Part shown: positions 15,806 to 24,432 of the stretch, in pieces | Position numbering within the stretch: the stretch's first letter is position 1 | Layout of the letters: each line of letters opens with the position of its first letter | NCBI GenBank assembly: GCA_964353175.1 | Contig: CAYGUX010000011.1 | Coordinates: 1 to 64,000, forward strand | Reading direction: 5' to 3' | Length of the DNA stretch: 64,000 nt | From: JAIYCX01 sp964353175 | GTDB lineage: Bacteria; Bdellovibrionota_C; UBA2361; SZUA-149; DAOLCO01 | Notes under the pieces: generated by a model | Databases searched by the model: none | Told to the model about the DNA's origin: nothing | The model's input: the letters and a program-made list of their open reading frames with translations, nothing else | Program-made: the position numbers and the translations under genes

Positions 15806-17227
15806 CTATGAAAATTCAAAAGCTTCGGTCAATGGAGGCCTTAACAACCTAGCTCTCATGATCGCCGCCTTTTCAGCTAACTTAGGATGCGTGTCACCTA
15901 GTCTTGCTACTTGATTAAGCTGTTCCGCAGTTTGTGTAATGATTCTTGCCGCATCTCCTTCAGCAACACCACTCAACATCAATAAGCCTCTAAACTCAAT
16001 CCAATCTTTAGCCCTTAACCAAACCAATACCGTCCTGGATGCATCCTCAACTACTTCCCTATCCTCCAACACTCCTGGCATTCTAGTTTCACGTACCCTT
16101 TTAAGTACCGCATTTATTTTTGCAATTTCATCTTTAGATAAAATTGGATCCTTACCTTTAATATAGTTTCTATGACTATCTCCATTAAAACTTGCAACAA
16201 CTGCTACTAGCTTCTCTTGGTCATCTTCATTTATGATCTTATCTTCTATCAATTCAGCTAACTCAATAACCAAGGTAGTGCATAGGTTCGCTGCCCAGAG
16301 ACCTTTTTCTGAGATCTTATTGTCTTTGACATATTTTAAACCTTCTAAACCATTTAAGGCTGATTGCAACAAATCAGACTGCTTACGATCCATGTCATCT
16401 GCATATCTTTTTAAACGATTGATTCTTTTTCTAATCTTCTTAGCTCGATCTGGATCGATCTTAGTAGTCGCGACTAAATCCGCATAGCCCTCTTCCTCTG
16501 TTTCTGCATCAATTCTAAGTTGCTCTCCCTCTTTTTTATCCATAAAAGCGGCTAAACTACGCTCTACTGTGTAGATAAGTCCATCGACCGTTCGATACCT
16601 AAGTAGATTTAATACCGTACTAGGACTTGGGAAATATTGAGATTTTAATGGTTCTGGTGGCCTTCTTGCAATATCTCTAAGGACTCTGGCATCACAAAAC
16701 CTAGAAGGTGTCGCTAAACAAAAACCAACCGTATCCTTTCCTCTACGCCCTGCCCTCCCTGACATTTGCTGAAACTCTGAGGAAGATAATTTCTGAAAGC
16801 CTTCAGATCCTCTTCTTGAGTGTGCTGTAACTAAAACTGTCCTAGCTGGGAAATCTACTCCAGCCGCTACAGTGCCTGTAGCGACCAATACTCTAAGCAG
16901 ACTTGCTGACATCAATTCTTCTAAAACTAAACGCCACATAAGCAATTGTCCGGCATGATGCGCTCCAACTGCAGTAGTCAGCAATGAGGCATATTGAGGA
17001 TGAGATGAAATCAACAACAAATCAAGATCATAACGATTACCAATGTCCTCGATCTTTGCCTTGATTAATGCTTGATGGGATTTTTCAATGTGCAGTTTTT
17101 TATTACTCGCAACTCCCTCAACATCATCATCACACTGTGCCCTTGAGCTTCTAAAAACAATAGCTGGAAGCAGATTGGTATGCTCCATCTCTACAATGAT
17201 ATGTGCTAAGCTGATCTCGCCTTTCAT
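15806..17227 (-). CDS. Ski2-like helicase, C-terminal half (RecA2 and helical domain)
   Basis: 473 residues. It begins in the RecA2 domain (LLPAIVFRSSRAQCDDDV) and carries helicase motifs V and VI: VATGTVAAGVDFPARTVLV and QMSGRAGRRGKD. A long helical C-terminal region (about residues 215-470) resembles the accessory domain of HelY/Mtr4/Ski2-type RNA helicases. Walker A and DExH motifs are absent because they are encoded by the preceding ORF (17224-18006), which it overlaps by 4 bp (ATGA). AGGAG lies just upstream of the ATG, and this frame has a TAG nine bases before the ATG. Independent initiation and a two-subunit enzyme are therefore more likely than a slippage site. Confidence 0.85.
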   Translation of the reverse strand: MKGEISLAHIIVEMEHTNLLPAIVFRSSRAQCDDDVEGVASNKKLHIEKSHQALIKAKIEDIGNRYDLDLLLISSHPQYASLLTTAVGAHHAGQLLMWRLVLEELMSASLLRVLVATGTVAAGVDFPARTVLVTAHSRRGSEGFQKLSSSEFQQMSGRAGRRGKDTVGFCLATPSRFCDARVLRDIARRPPEPLKSQYFPSPSTVLNLLRYRTVDGLIYTVERSLAAFMDKKEGEQLRIDAETEEEGYADLVATTKIDPDRAKKIRKRINRLKRYADDMDRKQSDLLQSALNGLEGLKYVKDNKISEKGLWAANLCTTLVIELAELIEDKIINEDDQEKLVAVVASFNGDSHRNYIKGKDPILSKDEIAKINAVLKRVRETRMPGVLEDREVVEDASRTVLVWLRAKDWIEFRGLLMLSGVAEGDAARIITQTAEQLNQVARLGDTHPKLAEKAAIMRARLLRPPLTEAFEFS

Positions 17228-18006
17228 CTTCTCCTACCTCTTCGATCATTACTTCTACCCCTATTCCCTCGGAATCGTGGGTCAACAGTCCTCTTCGGCG
17301 CATAAAAATCTTCGACCTCTTTAAGTAATCTACCTTCTAAATTATTCAAGGGCAGTACTCCCAGATCTGGATGAAAAAAACCTAAACGCAATTCAACAGG
17401 CCTATGGGTCTCAGTTATAATTTTGACTTTTTTCCCTCTGACAGACTCTATCCATTCAGCAATTTCTTCTGCATTAGACACTGAGGCAGAAAGCATTAAC
17501 AAAGTGGCACTCTTAGGAGATAAAATTATACTTTCCTCCCATACAGGTCCCCTTTGCATATCCGAGATATAATGGAACTCGTCCAATACTACTAAAGAGT
17601 AGTTATCCCCATAATTATATAGTTCATTTCGATAGATCTCAGTAGTAGCGACTACCACATCAGCATCACCATCTATCTTCCTATCACCAGTCAGTAGGCC
17701 TACTGTGAAATGGGGTTCAAATCTTTTTCTGAACTCCGTATATTTAGTATTAGATAGCGCTTTAAGTGGTGCGGTATAAACAGCTCTCCGACCTTGAGAG
17801 ATACTGTGCGCAATTCCCTGAACGGCGATATAAGTTTTACCAGTTCCAGTTGGAGCCACTACCAAAGTATCATACCCTTCAGAGATAGATTCAATTGCTT
17901 CAATTTGAAATTTATCAGGAGAAAAAGGAGCTTCCTTAGGATTCCCTATTCCTTCTAAAAAAGCACTTTTAATATTATCTAATTGCTTAGGATGTCTGGC
18001 ATTCAT
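17224..18006 (-). CDS. Ski2-like helicase, N-terminal half (RecA1)
   Basis: 260 residues containing the complete first RecA domain of a superfamily 2 DExH RNA helicase: Walker A APTGTGKT, motif Ia TAPLKALSN, DExH box as LDEFHYI, and motif III LSASVSN. It stops in a basic Arg/Gly-rich tail (RFRGNRGRSNDRRGRRR), in the linker between the two RecA domains. Motifs IV-VI are on the next ORF. Both halves are needed for ATPase activity, so they should form one enzyme. The start at 18006 overlaps the ABC ATPase gene by 20 bp. An ancient in-place fission or a frameshift in this assembly are both possible; the former is favoured by the clean domain boundary and the second ORF's own ribosome site. Confidence 0.85.
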   Translation of the reverse strand: MNARHPKQLDNIKSAFLEGIGNPKEAPFSPDKFQIEAIESISEGYDTLVVAPTGTGKTYIAVQGIAHSISQGRRAVYTAPLKALSNTKYTEFRKRFEPHFTVGLLTGDRKIDGDADVVVATTEIYRNELYNYGDNYSLVVLDEFHYISDMQRGPVWEESIILSPKSATLLMLSASVSNAEEIAEWIESVRGKKVKIITETHRPVELRLGFFHPDLGVLPLNNLEGRLLKEVEDFYAPKRTVDPRFRGNRGRSNDRRGRRR

Positions 18007-18736
18007 TAGTGAAACTAAACCTTGTCTTTAAAAATTCTCTCATGCCTTCGGTGGCACATGATTGGAGTTCTGCAGATGGGCAGTCTCCTATAATTGTTCC
18101 CTTATCGAACATAACCACTCTGCTTACATGAGGAATAAGTCTTCGAATATCGTGACTTACTGTTATTGAGGTACACTGGCTATCACCTTCAAGTTCACTA
18201 ATCAACTCCATGATACTTGTCGCAGTAATAGGGTCCAAGCCACTAGTAGGGTCGTCTAAGAGTAGGAGTTCAGGCCTTGGCACTAAAGCTCTAGCAATAC
18301 CCACCCTCTTCCTCATCCCTCCACTTAATTCGCTAGGAAGCTTATAAAGAGAGTTAGACAGTCCTACCCTTCCCAATATCGTAGCACTTCGTTCCTTTGC
18401 CTCCTCCTTACTAAGCGAAACAGCTCTTTGACCAACTTCATTCAAACCTGAGAGTAGTGGAAACATTACATTTTCAATAACGCTTAATCCATCAAACAAT
18501 CCACCTTCTTGAAACAAAAAACCAGTACTTGGTCTCTTACCATCAATTCCATATTCGATAGAACCAGATGTTTGTGAATATATCCCCGCAAGAATTTTTA
18601 AAAAAGTACTCTTACCTGAATTAGATGGGCCAACTATTCCAATATCATCGGATTGGCTTACTATTAAATCAATCCCATTTAGCACATATTTATTGGAAAA
18701 ACTCTTTTTAACTGCCTTTGCTACAATTGCATTCAT
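17987..18736 (-). CDS. ABC transporter ATP-binding protein, MlaF-like
   Basis: 249-residue ATPase with Walker A GPSNSGKST, Q-loop context FLFQEGGLFDGLSV, signature LSGGMRKRVGIARA, Walker B LLLLDDPTSGLDP and a switch His in SHDI. The FQ-x-GxLFD-x-L-T/S-V block and SGGMRKRV are typical of MlaF/Ttg2A ATPases that drive phospholipid transport between inner and outer membranes. The permease (MlaE) and MCE protein (MlaD) are not adjacent, which is unusual. The gene overlaps dusB by 4 bp and the helicase start by 20 bp. Confidence 0.85.
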   Translation of the reverse strand: MNAIVAKAVKKSFSNKYVLNGIDLIVSQSDDIGIVGPSNSGKSTFLKILAGIYSQTSGSIEYGIDGKRPSTGFLFQEGGLFDGLSVIENVMFPLLSGLNEVGQRAVSLSKEEAKERSATILGRVGLSNSLYKLPSELSGGMRKRVGIARALVPRPELLLLDDPTSGLDPITATSIMELISELEGDSQCTSITVSHDIRRLIPHVSRVVMFDKGTIIGDCPSAELQSCATEGMREFLKTRFSFTNECQTS

Positions 18737-19803
18737 AGAGTTAAGCCTCTTGATAAAGACTCAGGATCAGCATGAATTTCTGAATTAAAAGTAAATACAG
18801 AGCTTGAAGAATCATCCAAAGCATTCTTCCAATCCTCCAAACGTACCTTCATCTGATCCAATGAACACTCTCTACATAAATCTCTTCTTAGCTCACTAGA
18901 ACGAGGAATCCTCCTAGTAGATTGAGAAATTAGTTGTTTCATCTTCCCAATAGCACCCTTCGGAGGCATATCCATTAGCAAAAGCTCCAAATATCTTAAA
19001 AGGACGCGTGGTATCTCTGAATATGGCCTTTGCTCACTTTCAATACCCATAAATTCGTTATAAATATCTTTAAAGATCCAAGGATTTTCCATCGCACCAC
19101 GACCGATCATCAATCCAGCTACTCCTTCCTTAAAGCCTTCAAGCGCAGTTTTACCATCAACGATATCACCACTACCAATGACTGGAATTGGTAGTTTGGA
19201 TGCTACTTCACCAATAATTTTCCAATCAGCACTTCCTCGGTAAAGTTGTTCCCTCGTTCTGCCATGGATGGTTAACATCTTAACCCCACTTTCCACAGCC
19301 AAATTCCCAACTTCCAAGGCATTAATTGAATTTTCACTCCATCCGGAACGAATTTTTAAAGTTAAGGGGATCTGAACTGTGCTACTTACAGCATGTAAAA
19401 GCTTTCCAAGATGATCAACTTGCCTCATTAACTCACAACCCCCACCACGCCGAACAACCTTTGGAACAGGACAACCACAATTAATATCAATGATTTCAGC
19501 TCCAGTATCCTCTACCATCTTAGCAGAGATCACCATTCGCTCGATGTCATATCCGAAAATTTGTATTGCTATAGGTCGCTCATACTCTTCAAACTTCATC
19601 ATGTCGATACTTCGACCAGCTTGACGAGAGAGTGCTTCGATACTAATAAACTCAGTCATGACCAAGCCGAGTGCTGCTCCATTTTCTTCTCTTAGTAGTC
19701 TTCTAAAAGCAGAATTGGTTACTCCCGACATAGGTGCGAGTACTAAATTGGGCGAGCTTATCACCCCCCCGATATTCAATGGTTTTAAGTAATTCGTCTT
19801 CAT
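18733..19803 (-). CDS. dusB: tRNA-dihydrouridine synthase, DusB-like
   Basis: FMN enzyme reducing uridines in the tRNA D-loop. N terminus: LVLAPMSGVTNSAFRRLL. The catalytic Cys lies in DINCGCPVPKVVRRGGG, followed by the Dus barrel motifs LKIRSGW, LTIHGRTREQ and VIGSGDI ... GLMIGRGAM. About 356 residues from the ATG at 19803; a TTG at 19836 adds 11 residues but neither has a clear Shine-Dalgarno. There is an unusual C-terminal tail of roughly 40 residues, with a Ser run. It overlaps the ABC ATPase gene by 4 bp. Confidence 0.92.
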   Translation of the reverse strand: MKTNYLKPLNIGGVISSPNLVLAPMSGVTNSAFRRLLREENGAALGLVMTEFISIEALSRQAGRSIDMMKFEEYERPIAIQIFGYDIERMVISAKMVEDTGAEIIDINCGCPVPKVVRRGGGCELMRQVDHLGKLLHAVSSTVQIPLTLKIRSGWSENSINALEVGNLAVESGVKMLTIHGRTREQLYRGSADWKIIGEVASKLPIPVIGSGDIVDGKTALEGFKEGVAGLMIGRGAMENPWIFKDIYNEFMGIESEQRPYSEIPRVLLRYLELLLMDMPPKGAIGKMKQLISQSTRRIPRSSELRRDLCRECSLDQMKVRLEDWKNALDDSSSSVFTFNSEIHADPESLSRGLTL

Positions 19804-19847
19804 AGTTGGCACAATAAGTACACTAAATGCGTGCAAAATCCAAGTAC

Positions 19848-21320
19848 TTAAGCTCTAAAAAGTATATTTTTAACCTTATCTAACAACTCTTCCACCGCAA
19901 AAGGCTTCTGAATTAGGCCTAGAGCCCCATCTTTGATTAACTGCCTCGTTTTTTGATCAGATGAATAACCAGAGGATATTAAAACTTTCACAGAAGGGTT
20001 AATTTCCTTTAATAAATAATATAGCTCAAATCCAGGTATGCCAGGCATTATCATATCCATAATTACGAGGTTAATTTCCGAGTGATGTTTCTTAAAAATC
20101 TCTATAGCCCGCTCTCCATTCTCGGCACTGAATGCAGTATAACCAATGAAATCTAAACTCCTTTCAAGAACTAACCTTATCGAATCTTCATCATCTACAA
20201 CTAAAATTTTTCCTAATTTCTCTGAATCCGCTACATCAAATTTTTTATGTTCCGCAACCTTACTACTAGGATCACCTTCCATATTGCTTTGACTCTCTGA
20301 CAATGGAAGGATTAAGGAGAAGGCACTGCCACTATTTTTTCTTGATTTAACATCTATCGCCCCTTTTAGGTCCTTAACAATAAAAAATACTGTTGCTAAT
20401 CCTAATCCGGTTCCTGTGCCTTTTTTGGTAGTGAAAAATGGTTCAAACATTCTAGATTGAACTTCCTCACTTATTCCATTGCCTGTATCAGTGACGATAA
20501 GTCGAATATAGTTACCCGCAGACAAATTGAACCCGTGAATGACCGTTGAATCTGCTAAAGCGACTGTTCCAATATCGATTGAAATTACTCCACCACTAAG
20601 CATAGCATCTCTCGCATTAACAATTAAGTTCAGTAGAATTTGAGTAATCTGACTTTCTTTAGCATCTATAAACAGGCAATTATCAGGGCATTTTAGACTG
20701 ATTGAAATGCCACTAGGTAAATTGGGGGATAATAATGGGATGCTACTTCTCGTCAATTCACAGAGATCAACCCGAGAAAGAATTTTATCACTAAGGGGGT
20801 CCTCTAATTTTGCAAAATCTAAAATCTGTTTAGATAACTGTGATGCTTTTCTTGCTCCATCTTCTGCTGATCGCAAAGAATCATCTATCGGGCCATCAGA
20901 AGTAAGTCTTAGATATGAGATATGACCAAGAACCGCCATTAATAGATTATTTAGATCGTGGGCGATTGAACCTGCGATCGTTCCCAACTCTACTAGCCTC
21001 TCTATGTTTTCTGGTCGCTCACCAATTTCTACCTCCGCTCGAGTAGGCTCTACATCTATATACACAACAGCTTTAATTCTTAAAGTACTTTCAGGCAGAA
21101 TAAAGATCTTCGTTTTATATGCTTCACCATTATATCTAAGAGTAAGTTCACTATTTCTATCTGGAACAGAATAAGTATTACCCTTTCCATCGAGAGCAAT
21201 AATATCTGAAATTTCAGTTAATATCGTTTCTTCATTATACCCGAGGTCAAAAAATACACGGGCGCTCTCAGATGCATCTATTACCCTAAATGATCTATCT
21301 ACAAAAATAACTGGTCCCAT
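19848..21320 (-). CDS. soluble hybrid sensor histidine kinase (PAS-like, HisKA, HATPase, receiver)
   Basis: 490 residues with no transmembrane segment, so it senses a cytoplasmic signal. Residues 1-90 look like a PAS domain. The H-box is GSIAHDLNNLLMAVLGH with phospho-accepting H121. ATP-binding boxes follow: NLIVNARDAM (N), VTDTGNGI (G1) and GTGTGLGLATV (G2). The C-terminal receiver domain (about 371-490) has the acidic pair VVDDED and phospho-acceptor D422 in VIMDMIMPG, and K of IQKPFA. No separate response regulator is adjacent. The gene is divergent from the cold-shock gene; the stop lies 44 bp before the dusB start. Confidence 0.9.
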   Translation of the reverse strand: MGPVIFVDRSFRVIDASESARVFFDLGYNEETILTEISDIIALDGKGNTYSVPDRNSELTLRYNGEAYKTKIFILPESTLRIKAVVYIDVEPTRAEVEIGERPENIERLVELGTIAGSIAHDLNNLLMAVLGHISYLRLTSDGPIDDSLRSAEDGARKASQLSKQILDFAKLEDPLSDKILSRVDLCELTRSSIPLLSPNLPSGISISLKCPDNCLFIDAKESQITQILLNLIVNARDAMLSGGVISIDIGTVALADSTVIHGFNLSAGNYIRLIVTDTGNGISEEVQSRMFEPFFTTKKGTGTGLGLATVFFIVKDLKGAIDVKSRKNSGSAFSLILPLSESQSNMEGDPSSKVAEHKKFDVADSEKLGKILVVDDEDSIRLVLERSLDFIGYTAFSAENGERAIEIFKKHHSEINLVIMDMIMPGIPGFELYYLLKEINPSVKVLISSGYSSDQKTRQLIKDGALGLIQKPFAVEELLDKVKNILFRA

Positions 21321-21796
21321 TACTTCTACCGGCTCTATATAAATCTTTTATTAATTAAATAGGGCGTATATGCCCCATAAGTCTCATCTTACCTATATGC
21401 ACAATATTTAGACAGTGTAAAAGCGATAAACACTTATTTCGCTTAGATCAGGCACTTATTGCCTCATCGTAAAATCAACATATTTTCTTAGTTTAACAAG
21501 GATGTATCAAGAATGTAATACTTTCTTATTGCCAAAAATCTTACTTTTGCATACACCTAGAGTATTAGGGACCTTACGTTTAAGCACTTGGCGTAGATTT
21601 AGTAGTTTATAACTTTTTCGGAAGTTGAACAATTAAGTTGGCCCCAGAATTGCTTAGTGTTAACTACCCGCTTGTTAGAGGCATAGGGATAGCCGGCTGA
21701 TTAATAGGATGTAAAGGGGTTTCGTGCTGGTAAACTTTTGATTTAGTTTATCAGAAGGGTAGATGAAGTAATTATATGATGTTTTAAGGAGTCGTT
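21321..21796. other. divergent intergenic region and long leader of the cold-shock gene
   Basis: About 475 bp with no gene. It contains several small inverted repeats: AAGCGA / TCGCTT at 21421-21444, AGGCA / TGCCT at 21450-21464, and GGTAAAC / GTTTATC at 21729-21752. A long structured 5' leader is typical of cold-shock mRNAs, but no promoter could be fixed with confidence. Confidence 0.45.
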
Positions 21797-22204
21797 ATGG
21801 CTGAAATGTTAAAAGGCGCAGTTAAGTGGTTCAATGATGCTAAGGGTTTTGGTTTTATTGAACATTCAGATGGACAAGACGTATTCGTACACTACTCTGT
21901 TATTGAGTGGGATGGATTCAAAACTCTCAAAGATGGAGAGGAAGTTGAATATGAATTGAAAGAAGGACAAAAAGGACTTCATGCAGCAATGGTTAGAAGA
22001 CCTATTGCAGAGCAGAAGAGACTTGAGAAGAAAATGGTAGATGCATCACATGTAGCTCCGAATCTTCAGTCTGGACAAGTACCGTCAACTTACAAACCAT
22101 CCACCACGATGATTGATGTTGAAAACTTAGACCGAGAAAGCTCGTTGTCTTCTTCTGATCTAGATAATGATCTAACAGATGAACAGCTAGGGAATACTGA
22201 ATAG
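21797..22204 (+). CDS. cold-shock domain protein with C-terminal extension
   Basis: Cold-shock domain (residues 4-68) with intact RNA-binding motifs: KGFGFIE (RNP1) and VFVHYS (RNP2), after GAVKWFNDA. Such domains bind single-stranded RNA or DNA and act as RNA chaperones. A further 65 residues, first basic and then Ser/Asp-rich (SSSDLDNDLTDEQ), make it twice the length of a standard Csp. A good AAGGAG lies upstream of the ATG. It is monocistronic, followed by a hairpin at 22236-22270. Confidence 0.93.
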   Translation: MAEMLKGAVKWFNDAKGFGFIEHSDGQDVFVHYSVIEWDGFKTLKDGEEVEYELKEGQKGLHAAMVRRPIAEQKRLEKKMVDASHVAPNLQSGQVPSTYKPSTTMIDVENLDRESSLSSSDLDNDLTDEQLGNTE

Positions 22205-22235
22205 TTCAACTGTTCCGTAAAAAGACTCCTAAAGA

Positions 22236-22270
22236 TTAGAGAGTGCCTATGAATCATCGGCACTCTCTAA
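22236..22270 (+). terminator. hairpin downstream of the cold-shock gene
   Basis: 12-bp perfect stem (TTAGAGAGTGCC and complement) with an 11-base loop, 32 bp after the stop. It lacks a following T-run, so it may stabilise the transcript or act with Rho rather than terminate intrinsically. A second small stem lies at 22279-22295. Confidence 0.5.
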
Positions 22271-22434
22271 CCGACCTAAGGCATCTTCAGAATGCCATAA
22301 ATCACTGAACTCAAGATTACCGCAACCAATTAACTCTCTTCACTTGAGTTTCGCACAATTTTAGTGTACTTCATCTTTCAGCGTTCTATTTTATTCTTTA
22401 AATCAGAAAAATACTCTTAAAAAGTTATCGGTAG

Positions 22435-23535
22435 ATGTTAAAACCACCAATCCTGCTAGGAGATCGTATTGAATACAGTTCAAATAATGTCTTCGCTCAT
22501 ATTCAAAGAATCCTGACCCAGGAACATTCTGTTCTAAGGACAATCAACAACACTGAACTGAACAACGACCTATATGCACTTAGTGTCTTGCTATCACCAC
22601 TACTTTATAATTTAAATTCTAAACAATCTATCAGCGACATAAACACACCAAAAGATACATTCGTTAAAGCAGTAGTTCATAAAGCGAAAAAATCAATTAC
22701 TTCAGATGGCTCTTCAGATTTCTCAACGCCCAAGGTACGTATCAACACGCTCTTTTCAACGTCCCTATGCACCTTAAATCTTCTAAAGCTATATCAAGAT
22801 AACTTACTAGATACTATTCAAGAGCTTTCCCTGGGACTAAACTTTTTATATAATGATCTCTCTCGCACCAAATCCAACATAACTAGCTATCGGGCTGATG
22901 AAGTCTTAGCTGGATATACCTTGCTACAAGCAGCACTAATTACTAAAAATAATAAGTACTTTGATGTTGCCACGGCCTTTTTTAATCCAATAACTTCAAC
23001 CGAAAAACCCATTCAGCTTTCCAAAAAGTCTCTTCTCCCCAATTCCATTGATGAAGGGCTGGTAACAAGAATATTGTTTGAACTATATGAGATTTATAAC
23101 GAACATAGTTTTTTACTACAAGCTCAAAACCTCTCTCAAGCATCCATCACCAAACAAAAAAAGATTCTAGACTCTTTTCAAAGCGGCGGATTAGGATCCT
23201 TTTTTGGGACGTCTATAAATCTTACCGTTCTAAGCCTAGCTTGTTACAACTGGCTCAAACTATACTCAATTACTAATGACAATGATTTACTAGATATCTC
23301 AGGTCACATAATGAGATTCATTTCAGACGTAATAGATCGGTCCCAAAACACGCTAGATGGAGTTTACTTTCCCGCTTGGATCAAACCAAAGAAACACGAA
23401 ATAAGCCTAGAGAATAGCCCATTAGGAGCGAGGTTTTACTTAGATGCAGCAATCTTTGGGATAAACTACTTCCCAGTTTCAATCAGACAATCACAAGAGA
23501 AGAATATGCCGCCACATCTTAGAGTCCGCGCTTAG
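22435..23535 (+). CDS. hypothetical helical protein, possibly alpha/alpha-barrel-like
   Basis: Not recognised. 366 residues, no signal peptide, no clear transmembrane segment. The sequence is mostly predicted helix in repeated pairs (for example VLAGYTLLQAALITKNNKYFD, then ILFELYEIYNEHSFLLQA and NLTVLSLACYNWLKLY), a pattern seen in (alpha/alpha) toroid proteins such as six-hairpin glycosidases and the C-terminal part of YyaL/DUF255 proteins, but no catalytic motif is visible. The ATG at 22435 has no strong Shine-Dalgarno. It stops 2 bp before the convergent mrp stop. Confidence 0.6.
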   Translation: MLKPPILLGDRIEYSSNNVFAHIQRILTQEHSVLRTINNTELNNDLYALSVLLSPLLYNLNSKQSISDINTPKDTFVKAVVHKAKKSITSDGSSDFSTPKVRINTLFSTSLCTLNLLKLYQDNLLDTIQELSLGLNFLYNDLSRTKSNITSYRADEVLAGYTLLQAALITKNNKYFDVATAFFNPITSTEKPIQLSKKSLLPNSIDEGLVTRILFELYEIYNEHSFLLQAQNLSQASITKQKKILDSFQSGGLGSFFGTSINLTVLSLACYNWLKLYSITNDNDLLDISGHIMRFISDVIDRSQNTLDGVYFPAWIKPKKHEISLENSPLGARFYLDAAIFGINYFPVSIRQSQEKNMPPHLRVRA

Positions 23536-23537
23536 TC

Positions 23538-24332
23538 CTAATTCTCAATTGCAACAGCTGGTTCTGCTCCAAAAGCCTGAACTCTCTTATATACTTCCAA
23601 AGCTAAACTCTGAAACTTCTCTCCCACAGGACCTACTAAAGATAAGGCTGAAGGCACACCAATATCTCCACCTTCTCTTATACTAGTATCAATTGGGATA
23701 CTTCCCAAAAATGGAAGATCATATCTAGCAGATACTTCTTCTCCGCCCCCTTTACCAAAGATATCTATAATTTCTCCATTAGGCAGAGTAAATCCTGCCA
23801 TATTTTCCACGACACCCAATATCGGAACGTTCACTTTTTTAAACATATTAATAGCCCTCCGGACATCCGCTATGGCAACCTCTTGAGGAGTTGTGACCAC
23901 TAGAGCACCAGACAAAGATACTAACTGAGACAAGGATAATTGCGCATCTCCTGTTCCTGGAGGCATATCAACTACGGCAATATCAATATCACCCCAATTA
24001 ACATCTCCAAACAACTGAGTCATCGCTTTACCAAACATTGGTCCACGCCAAATAACAGCGTCATCTTTATTTTTCAGAAAAAAATCGATGGATATATACT
24101 TAACTCCATGACGATTGGCCGGGATAAATTTTTCAGTAGTAGGATCAACCTGCAATTCTCCTCCACCCATTAATGTTGGAACACTTGGTCCATAAAAATC
24201 TACATCAATTAGAGCGACCTTTCCTGAAAGATTTAAAGTTGGCGAGTTTGCAAGAGCAACGGCTAAATTACATGCAACCGTTGACTTCCCTACCCCACCT
24301 TTGCCACTAGCCACGGCTATAATATGTTTCAT
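23538..24332 (-). CDS. mrp: Mrp/ApbC family P-loop ATPase lacking the CxxC motif
   Basis: 264-residue deviant Walker A ATPase of the Mrp/NBP35 family, which load or carry Fe-S clusters. Seen: ASGKGGVGKST, LIDVDFYGPSVPTLMG, the RGPMFGKAM loop, VDMPPGTGDAQLS, VVTTPQEVAIADVRR and ENMAGF. The N-terminal MIP18/DUF59 domain found in many bacterial homologues is missing. The position where most family members have CPxC (FxCPxCG) reads FTLPNGEII here, so both bridging cysteines are absent. The ATPase should be functional, but classical cluster transfer is doubtful. It lies downstream of ftsZ, behind a terminator. Confidence 0.88.
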   Translation of the reverse strand: MKHIIAVASGKGGVGKSTVACNLAVALANSPTLNLSGKVALIDVDFYGPSVPTLMGGGELQVDPTTEKFIPANRHGVKYISIDFFLKNKDDAVIWRGPMFGKAMTQLFGDVNWGDIDIAVVDMPPGTGDAQLSLSQLVSLSGALVVTTPQEVAIADVRRAINMFKKVNVPILGVVENMAGFTLPNGEIIDIFGKGGGEEVSARYDLPFLGSIPIDTSIREGGDIGVPSALSLVGPVGEKFQSLALEVYKRVQAFGAEPAVAIEN

Positions 24333-24386
24333 TTGATTCTTGTTTTATTTGATTATTATAAAATAGTTTTTATGTAGGCTTACATA

Positions 24387-24415
24387 AAAAAGGCACTCAA
24401 CATGAGTGCCTTTTT
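24387..24415 (-). terminator. intrinsic terminator of ftsZ
   Basis: GGCACTCA / TGAGTGCC stem extended by A5/T5, loop ACA, with a T-run in the minus direction; 18 bp after the ftsZ stop. A second hairpin (TTTTTATGTA / TACATAAAAA, 24367-24390) overlaps its 3' side. Confidence 0.9.
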
Positions 24416-24432
24416 ATCAAGATTATTTCCGC

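Noticed and set aside
17200..17230. Programmed frameshift joining the two helicase ORFs
   Set aside because: Only seven bases are available between the two frames' stops and none form a slippery sequence; the second ORF has its own ribosome site. A sequencing error is still possible.
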